From Polyodon spathula (Eukaryota > Chordata > Actinopteri > Acipenseriformes > Polyodontidae), in the NCBI RefSeq assembly GCF_017654505.1, contig NC_054536.1, forward strand, positions 35,918,970 to 35,982,969: a DNA stretch of 64,000 bases, in the 5' to 3' direction. The notes below the pieces were generated by a model. It was not told where the DNA came from. It searched no databases and saw only the letters and a list, made by a program, of their open reading frames with translations. The position numbers and the translations under genes are program-made. Below are positions 56,736 through 64,000 of this stretch, piece after piece. Each line of letters starts with the position of its first letter. Position 1 is the first letter of the stretch.

Positions 56736-57433
56736 TGTATACACATTTTTGAGAATTTTAAATTCTTTTTAACTTAATAAACCCTGGAATTGGAATTTCA
56801 GTGTCTTGTGTGATTCTTCCTGTCACAGATCCAGAATGTTTCTCCTGCAAATAAAATGCAGAGTTTTCTCGGCCACAGTACAATTACAATCAATATAATA
56901 AAACTAAGAAATTTCTTCTGGTGCAATCTCCTATGTGGCATAGTTGCTACAAAAAAAAAAAAAAAAAAAAAAAGTTTGGTCAGCACCCGCCACAATTTAC
57001 CAATGATTGTAAAATCAAATGCCTTTTCTGCACTACTTTGCATGAGTTATTGATGCTAATATTGTCATAGCTATATTTCTGGTAGAAAATGAAATGTAGT
57101 TTTCTGTTTAACTAAATTAATTGAAACTGTGCTTGTGCATTTAATAATTAGTATGTTTAAAGCAGTATTTCAGCAAAGAATTTACATTGCCTTGTGCATA
57201 ATTTCCTCCTGTGTACTGCTGATAAATTGGCTCAAGGATTGGCTGCCATGCAGCATGGCTCAGCTCATTTATGAGAAAGAAACTGGAGCCAGATAGTAAC
57301 CCAAAACCATAATGCTTCTGGTCCAGGAGCCAAATGTGGTACTGATGACTATTTATTTTATTTTTTTTTTACATTTTAGAATCTGCAATTATTTTGCCCC
57401 TAATTTTCTCCCAGTTTGGAATGTCCAATCACT

Positions 57434-57826
57434 ATGTAACACAATTTTTGTTCCTGGGTAGTAAGTGTTATTTCCTAATTGCTTATGCCTCAAAAGTATA
57501 GAAAATGGCTATTATAAATACAGTATAATCGTAAATCTCGAAAAACTACTCACTTCTAAATCTTTTGTAGTCATTTTTGTATTACTTTAGTATAAATACA
57601 TGTTAATTTGGATTCATATGTTGTTTTTTTCTGACTTTATGTGAACGAAAAGACACAAATTCGCCTGTTTTCCCTTTGGAAAGAGCGATATTTTGAAATA
57701 TCACTGTCCTGGCAACAAAAGCAAAGTTTGTGGGGAATAATAGCCATTTTCTATACTTTTGAGGCATAAGCAATTAGGAAATAACACTTACTACCCAGGA
57801 ACAAAAAAGAAAACAATTTGTTACAG
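57434..57826. mobile_element. Internally deleted, non-autonomous relative of the 48968 transposon
   Basis: Ends are long inverted repeats: TGTAACACAATTTTTGTTCC, TGGGTAGTAAGTGTTATTTC.. on the left and the reverse complement ending TTGTTACA on the right, matching over about 80 bases. The right half (AAACTACTCACTTCTAAATC to CACTGTCCTGG) is nearly identical to 49993-50160, while the coding region is gone. Its right arm also mirrors the first 150 bases of the 48968 element. It is therefore a deletion derivative of the same family. Confidence 0.85.
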
Positions 57827-58222
57827 AGTGTTTATTCAACCCCCACACTAACTCAGGAGAGACGAAGACGAGCACTCGCATCCTCTGAAATGTGTGCCGT
57901 CAGCTATCAGCTTTTTTTTAGCACTGCAAACCCACTATGAATCCACTATAGAACTACAGCGTCGGAAGACAACGCAGTTCTGAATTGCACACTGGTAGGC
58001 CTGCAGGGCCCAGCTAGTCACAGGGGTCGCTGGTGCATGGTGAGGCAAAGACTCTCCAGCCGACCTAAACCCTCCCTGCCCAGGCAGTGCTTGGCCAATT
58101 GTGTGCCACCCCCTGGGAACTCCCAGCCATGGTCAGCAAGCTGGTGATCTCCAAGCTTTAGGGTGCATCCTGAACTCCGGGTGAAGTGCCTTTACTGATG
58201 TGCCACTCAAGAGTCCCCGTGT
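57827..58222 (-). mobile_element. tRNA-derived SINE (minus), 5' head near 58222
   Basis: Read on the minus strand it starts GGGGACTCTTGAGTGGCACA followed by CAGTAAAGGCACTTCACCCG and a degenerate B-box area (GGAGATCACCAGCTTGC). I recall this type of head, with GGGAGTGGCGCATCCAGTAAAGGC-like wording, from fish SINEs. The sequence left of the neighbouring transposon (57375-57430, TTTTGCCCCTAATTTTCTCCC) looks like the same SINE's tail, so the transposon probably inserted into it. Confidence 0.5.
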
Positions 58223-59356
58223 TGATGACTATTTAACAGCCAGACTAAAACATTTAAACAGAGAAAGCTACAAAACCCTCCTTGTGCACTGGAGAATGGC
58301 AAGCCATTTGATGCCAACGAATGGGAATTGTTGTCTTTTTAAAATGTCAATGAAAATGCCATTTTCTCTGGGAGAAAATCAAACAATAAAGGGGTACAGC
58401 AAACCTGTGGCATGCGTACACAACCAGTGTACATTCTTTGTATCTTGGCTCCAGTCTGAACATTTCCTGTTCCTGACCTGAGCCAAAACCAGACCAAGGA
58501 GAACCCAGAGGGGGAATTAAAGACTAATCTCACCTCACATTGGGAGGAAACCTCAATGTGAATCAGCACAGAATGAGGCTGAAACGGTTTTCAAAACATG
58601 GAATCAGTTAAAATTGCTATGGGTAAATAAAGGAAAGGTACAGTTTTAAATACAGTAAGCTTGTTTATGGTGACGTGCTCTAAATTGTAGCCTTCATGCC
58701 CTGATTAGTGCGTGTTTGCTTCCTAATTAATCTATTAGATTTGACGATACAGGCATTACTACACATTGGGGAAGTTAAGTGTCCAGAGGTAAAGATGACA
58801 GCGCTTATGGAAGACCATTTCTTACTGCCAATGGCCGAATTTGATTGCTATTGTATAATTTCCTGTTCTCGTTTTCTTTGTTTTGGTTGCTACTGGTTTT
58901 GTAAGTGGTTTGTTTTGATAATGTGATTATTGTAGCAGGCAGTATCATCTTGTTTGTTGATATATGTGTTTGAAATATGCGCTGTATCTAGCCTCAGACT
59001 AGACTATAATTAGAGACTGTATATAGATGCTAAAATTAAAAGGCAGATGGATTTAAAATCATCTAAACATATAAATCCTTCGCCTTTTTCCATACACCAC
59101 ATGCAAGCACTATATTAGAAGCAAGCTGTTGCTTTTAGCAGTATATTGCACCACAGTAACTGAATTGCTAATAGCAGCACGTTAACCTTAATGCATAATC
59201 CAACCAATGTTAGCGTAGTATGAAATGCTTAATGCAAGTTTCAGTAAACCAAAAGGTAAGCAAGAATTATACAATATAGCAAAGAATGGTTTAGCATAAT
59301 ATATAGTAATGAAAAGCTCTTCTACTGTGTAGAAAGAAATGTATGCGTGTATATGT
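58223..59356. other. No gene recognised
   Basis: Intergenic; short open frames without recognisable features. Confidence 0.4.
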
Positions 59357-59468
59357 ATGCAATAAGGCCCAGCTGGGCATCTGTATAAGTCGAATATACA
59401 GACACCTGAGAACCCCTTAGAAGTCCATATATTCAATGTATACGGACGCCCTAAAGGGCCTTATTGCA
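59357..59468. repeat. 112-bp foldback element
   Basis: TGCAATAAGGCCC..GGGC at the left and GCCCTAAAGGGCCTTATTGCA at the right are inverted copies; inner segments (CTGTATAAG..GAATATA and TATATTC..GTATACGG) also pair. The whole could form one imperfect hairpin. Confidence 0.75.
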
Positions 59469-61080
59469 TTTATAATCCAGGTAAACAAGGAAGTTGAAAA
59501 AAAAAAAAGCATAAATCATGTTTAAGGCAAAAAAGTATTAGTGTTTTTTTTTTTTTTTTTTATTAAATATACTTACACCAAATAAAGTAGCCCCATGTAT
59601 AACTTTGAACTACACACTAAGTTAAGATGAGTAAAGGAATTCAATTAAAACATGTAAAAGAAAGTAAATCATTTTTTTGATAGTGTGCACATCACCATTG
59701 AAAAAGTGCACCATGGGGCGGAGTTGAGACGTTATTTTTGTTCTTCCTGTCAGTGCCGACACACTGAGCAGAACAGACATGAGGAATACAAATAAATTCA
59801 ACGAGGTCTCAGATTTCAGTCATTTGTTCAAGATCTGTGTCAGAGAGGGGTGGATAACACAAGTGTCTCTGGGTTTTTCTTTAGCGTTTACAAACCGCTA
59901 AAAATACATTATTTGAAATGACAGTCTGGGTGACTTTTTCTTTTTTTTGTTGTATTTTTCTGTTTTGTTGTCTTCCAGTTCATTTAATTGTTCTTCATCC
60001 AAACTTGGCATGTCGACTTACCACTGCAGACATGAAAGATTATAGTCTTGTGCTGCACACTGAGACTGCAAACTTACAGTTTGTATGCATGCATCGACCA
60101 CAAACACTATATTTTTTTTACTTTTGACATACGTGACCAGGAACTAAAACAGCCAAAAATACGTGCTAAAAGTGAAATTGAAAATGACGGCCTGCATGGA
60201 CACGTCCAAATCCAATAGTTTTAAGTAGAACAGCCAACCCAGATTGCGATTACAGCTGTCCTTCCTGTTTGTATGCCCTGCATGCCAGTGCTGCTATATA
60301 AAATAGATTCCTGTCATGACACTCGGGTTTGAAACATGATCAGGAATTTCCTGTTAGCACACTTTCTCAAGTAGAATTGTGCCAACTATATTTTCTAATT
60401 TGGGATTGTGTTGCCGGATTTAATCATAGTGTGCCCAAAGTGCTGTGTTTCAGTTTTTTGGCAAGCAGTAATTCATAATATAATATAATAGAATTTTTTG
60501 CATGAGGAATATAGAGTTTTCTAGGACCTATTAGTACCCCAAGGGGAAACATAATAATAAAGGTAACTTTGTGATATTAAGTTATGATTTAATGACAACA
60601 ACATCTCATGTTATAATATCTGCTTTATTCAGTGTATTGCTATATAATGTCTGTTGCCAAAAAATAAAAATAAAACTCAGACACAATCCACATTAATTAA
60701 GGACCCTATTTAGTCGCAGCTCAGAATGAGTAGTCCAATACCACAAGGCAACACTTATAAAATGAGGTCAAAACATGTGGGATTGTCATTACTATCAACA
60801 CTGCCAAGCTCTGTGCATCTTTACAAACGTCTTTTAAATAGCGCAAAAGATTTACATACGCAAAAAAAGCATTTCAGCTTTACTTTTTTAAATGTGTTGA
60901 TTATATATCTCTTTTTGGCAGTTAAGATGTAAACATTTGATTTTGTTTTATTTCATTTTATTATCCTAACTACTAAATACTAACAGTTATTGCTAGAGAA
61001 AAAAAGATACACTGAGAAAGACTTTTAGTTGAAACATTTATGTGAAAGGGGTGTGGGAGTTTGCTGTGAGAGAGGAAGAG
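59469..61080. other. No gene recognised
   Basis: AT-rich intergenic sequence with A- and T-runs at 59498 and 59543. Confidence 0.4.
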
Positions 61081-61180
61081 TGTGACACAGGAATTGTGTT
61101 TGCAAACGTCACTCAGGCTCCCTGGTTTTATTTACTCGCAATAAAACAAACAGGTGCAATACCACGAACCAGCACCAAAC
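61081..61180 (-). mobile_element. Possible LTR end next to the minisatellite
   Basis: TGTGACACAGG at the left would be a minus-strand ..TGTCACA terminus, and AATAAAAC on the minus strand (GTTTTATTGC, about 61138-61147) fits an R region. The minisatellite may have expanded inside this LTR. No opposite end found. Confidence 0.3.
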
Positions 61181-61757
61181 TACCAGCAGAGGTATGTCAC
61201 ATCTAAACTACCGGCAGAGGTATGTCACATCTAAACTACCAGCAGAGGTATGTCACATCTAAACTACCGGCAGAGGTATGTCACATCTAAACTACCAGCA
61301 GAGGTATGTCACATCTAAACTACCGGCAGAGGTATGTCACATCTAAACTACCGGCAGAGGTATGTCACATCTAAACTACCAGCAGAGGTATGTCACATCT
61401 AAACTACCAGCAGAGGTATGTCACATCTAAACTACCAGCAGAGGTATGTCACATCTAAACTACCAGCAGAGGTATGTCACATCTAAACTACCAGCAGAGG
61501 TATGTCACATCTAAACTACCAGCAGAGGTATGTCACATCTAAACTACCGGCAGAGGTATGTCACATCTAAACTACCGGCAGAGGTATGTCACATCTAAAC
61601 TACCGGCAGAGGTATGTCACATCTAAACTACCGGCAGAGGTATGTCACATCTAAACTACCAGCAGAGGTATGTCACATCTAAACTACCAGCAGAGGTATG
61701 TCACATCTAAACTACCAGCAGAGGTATGTCACATCTAAACTACCAGCAGAGGTATGT
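61181..61757. repeat. 28-bp minisatellite, 21 copies
   Basis: Unit TACC[A/G]GCAGAGGTATG then TCACATCTAAAC, repeated from 61181 at exact 28-base steps, the last starting at 61741. The only difference between copies is A or G at the fifth base; the copy order is AGAGAGGAAAAAAGGGGAAAA. Copy 21 is cut by the LTR that starts at 61757. Confidence 0.97.
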
Positions 61758-62208
61758 GTAACAGGATAGCATTAGGAATGAGACTCAGGAAATCTGCAGT
61801 GAAAGCACTGCTGCACACATTTATTTTCAGACAAAAAATAATCAAAACTAAGAAACAAGGCCCAGTGGCCAAAATAAAAGGCTCAAACAAAACACAGGAA
61901 CAAACAGCAAAATATTTACCTTAAGGCTGGGCAACAGCCTTCACTAAAGGTTCTCATAATGATCCTTCTCCCCAAACTCCTTCAACAAACAAAGGATTTA
62001 GCTTCCTTTAGTTACATGTGGCCATTCCCCAATTAGCACTCAAGTATCTAGTTAAGAATTGACCACATGCCCCACATGGTTGTTGGCAGGAATGGATTTA
62101 ACCCTATCCCTGCCAAACTTCCATTAAAAATGAATGCATCTTTATTTAAACCCAACACCAAAACCACAGACACACTAGTTATACGTGCAGGACCTAAGCC
62201 CTGCTACA
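61757..62208 (-). mobile_element. Probable solo LTR inserted at the minisatellite edge
   Basis: Starts TGTAACAGG and ends CCTGCTACA, inverted to each other. Flanks are GTATG and GTGTG, a one-mismatch 5-bp duplication. On the minus strand AATAAA (in CACACATTTATTTTC, about 61814-61828) precedes the end. The sequence after it (GTGTGTCTCA) resembles the continuation of the repeat unit (GTATGTCACA), so the LTR appears to have landed in the last copy. Confidence 0.6.
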
Positions 62209-63944
62209 GTGTGTCTCAGGGTTGTTTTGCTTCTTCAACAAACCATGCAAAATCAAAAAAGTAGCAGTGCACTACTGTAATACAGTGTTATTTTAATGTG
62301 CTTTTATTTGCACGCTCACAATGCGGTTTGTCATTTAGTATCACTTAGATTATTATTAAGAGTGTCGATTTTGTTTATTTACTTTTGAATTCTTGTTTCA
62401 TCATGGGATAAAGTGTGTGTGAATGTTTCATTTGTTTTGCGTTCCTACCCCTGCATGTGCCTTGAATAAATGATCCTACTGATTTTCAGAGCGCTGAGTC
62501 GATTTCTAGTGATTGACAGCTGTCCTCTGAACTGGAGCAAGACGGCAAGTGTAGATTGAATCAATTTCCGCTTGCAGCTTACTTAATACCAACAAACCAG
62601 GTTGGAAGGAGAGAGAACGGAGATGGCAGAAAGAGAGGTACTCCTGTGCTTTGTGTTTGCTGGTGTTTGTCTGTCTGTTGTGTGAGACATGAGCTACCTT
62701 TGGTCTTTTTAATTACTGTTTTGATTTTGTAAAACCAACAGGTTGCAGACATTCAGTATTACTGGGTGTTGTTACGTGAGCAATGAGATATTGTATGTAA
62801 CTTTTAGAATATATATTGATCGACAAAGGTCTTGTGTTAAGGAAAATGGGTTGAAATTGTAATAATGCATGGATGATATGTTTTAAAGCAAGGATGATTC
62901 TGCTTTGTACGGGGAAACTGAGCTTCGCATGTTATCTAATGAATAATGTACATGAATTTAGAATGTGTTAAAAATGAAACTGGAGGTATTTGAACTCGTT
63001 ATACAATCGACTTGAACTAAACATACTAGATTTGAGAGTGCAATGTGTTTTATGGGTAGTTCTTTTTTTGTATTTTAGGTTACCAGTCTTAGGTTTGTGA
63101 TTTTTAAAAGAATGTTGTATGTAAATTGGCAAGTTGATCACGGTCTCAGCATGGTTGCACACTGTTGAATTAATTCAGGAGGGAGCCCATCTGGGCTAAA
63201 TTGTATTCCTGGTGTACTGAGGTGTGTACCATGTGCTGCCACCTGTAGGGGAGCAGGAGCTTTTCAATGTACCATTGATTATTGATATCTATTGAAATGT
63301 TATTAATGGATTTATTGATATCTGTTGAAATACTATTTAATTGTTGATACCTGCTGAAATATTATTTAATATATAATATTAGTGTATAATTGCTGAGGAA
63401 AATTGGTCATTAGAACTGGCTTACTTTTTTAAACAGGATGGTACTGTGACAACAATAAAATGTTTCATTTTAAACAAACCTTTGTGTGTGGTAAACTCCT
63501 TTCTGCGTGTGTGGAGAGTGTCCATCTGCTCTTCCAAATGAAAGAACCTTTGTGTGTGGAACTACTTCATTCTGGTTTGCCTTTATAGTTTTTTTTTTGG
63601 GGGGTGGGGATTAATTAAAACATTCTAGGGGATTTCTCACCTCTATATGAAAACTAAAGAGTGGATTAGTTGGGACTGCAATTATTACTTGCCATTAACT
63701 GTAATGGTAGTGATGAAATAAGTCCATTAATACAATCTGTAGTATGTGTATTACCTTTTGATAGCAGGATGGGCTCCACTGCGCTTCTCCTCGAGCCGGC
63801 CCCCTTATTACACTACAGTTTGGTCATGCACTAATCCCCATAAAAAAGGGAGTTCCAGCACCAGGAAACCTATCCTGTCTAAACTAAAGTTAAGTTACAG
63901 TTTGCAGATATACAAGTGAAACACTGAACTAAATGTTTTACTTT
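62209..63944. other. No gene established
   Basis: Contains ATGGCAGAAAGAGAG/GTACTC at 62623, which could be a tiny first coding exon, but nothing else supports it. The rest is AT-rich. Confidence 0.3.
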
Positions 63945-64000
63945 ACCAACCTGGATTTGAACCAAGGAGTTGCCTCTCAACTCCTCTTTTATACATTTGG
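63945..64000 (-). mobile_element. tRNA-like SINE head, cut by window edge
   Basis: On the minus strand GGTTCAAATCC is a perfect RNA polymerase III B box. It forms a T-arm: stem CTTGG with CCAGG and loop TTCAAAT. The tRNA 5' half lies beyond the window. The downstream sequence (leftward) lacks a tRNA 3' end or terminator, so a tRNA-derived SINE is likelier than a tRNA gene. Confidence 0.45.

Noticed and set aside
61181..61757. Regular 28-bp repeats as a CRISPR array
   Set aside because: Units are contiguous with no unique spacers, and the DNA is vertebrate; this is a minisatellite.
62623..62637. ATGGCAGAAAGAGAG followed by GTACTC as a first coding exon
   Set aside because: Five codons only; no downstream exon or CpG promoter supports it within the window.
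63945..64000. A genuine tRNA gene at the right edge
   Set aside because: Only the T-arm is inside the window, and the sequence beyond it shows no acceptor-stem end or T-run terminator; SINE head preferred.

Overview
This window is vertebrate nuclear DNA, almost certainly from a ray-finned fish. It has GT-AG introns splitting C2H2 zinc fingers, Tc1-like, hAT, PIF/Harbinger and piggyBac-like DNA transposons, CR1- and L1-like LINEs, tRNA-derived SINEs, Gmr1-type Ty3/gypsy elements and many long (TA)n arrays. The repeat mix (CR1 with Gmr1 LTRs, low gene density) suggests a non-teleost lineage such as sturgeon, paddlefish or gar; that is inference. No bacterial-type operon, CRISPR array or defence locus is present.

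Host genes occupy about 8.3-26.3 kb. A short CpG-containing promoter (about 8.28-8.46 kb) fires both ways: on the minus strand lies a first coding exon (ATG at 8340, donor at 8281/8280) of an unidentified gene that leaves the window leftward; on the plus strand are strong unpaired donors that could end a 5' UTR exon. Downstream, seven plus-strand exons (9868-10355, 10635-11325, 13291-13390, 15494-15736, 20525-20658, 22594-22717, 26095-26299) join in phase into a ~652-residue protein with 13 C2H2 fingers, four of which are split by introns. I cannot name the gene.

The rest is layered transposable elements. 1-8 kb: a Tc1-like end (1-762), a solo LTR (1196-1653), a piggyBac-like end, a second Tc1-like fragment (3151-3600) and a hAT element (5993-6955). 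Zinc-finger introns: a nearly full-length dead Tc1-like element (11578-13074) and three LTRs (14441-14863, 16930-17675, 24843-25400). 26.7-33 kb: a LINE that has lost its reverse transcriptase, a truncated HARBI1-like gene, and a solo LTR (31185-32687) carrying a nested hAT with perfect target duplications. 33.5-36.7 kb: a cluster of unfamiliar repeat units carrying many AAAATGGCNGCC-like motifs, broken by a CR1 fragment. 37.1-38.6 kb: a large inverted-repeat structure. 40-43.4 kb: a MITE, a CR1 3' end and a solo LTR.

The centrepiece is a complete Gmr1-like Ty3/gypsy retrotransposon at 50732-56604, with LTRs, 5-bp target duplication GGTAG, a SCAN-like gag broken by frameshifts, and an open pol ordered protease-integrase-reverse transcriptase-RNase H, the copia-like order. 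It is bracketed by two members of a long-inverted-repeat DNA transposon family: a decayed coding copy (48968-50165) and an internally deleted derivative (57434-57826). The last 5 kb holds a 21-copy 28-bp minisatellite interrupted by an LTR and a tRNA-like SINE head at the window edge.
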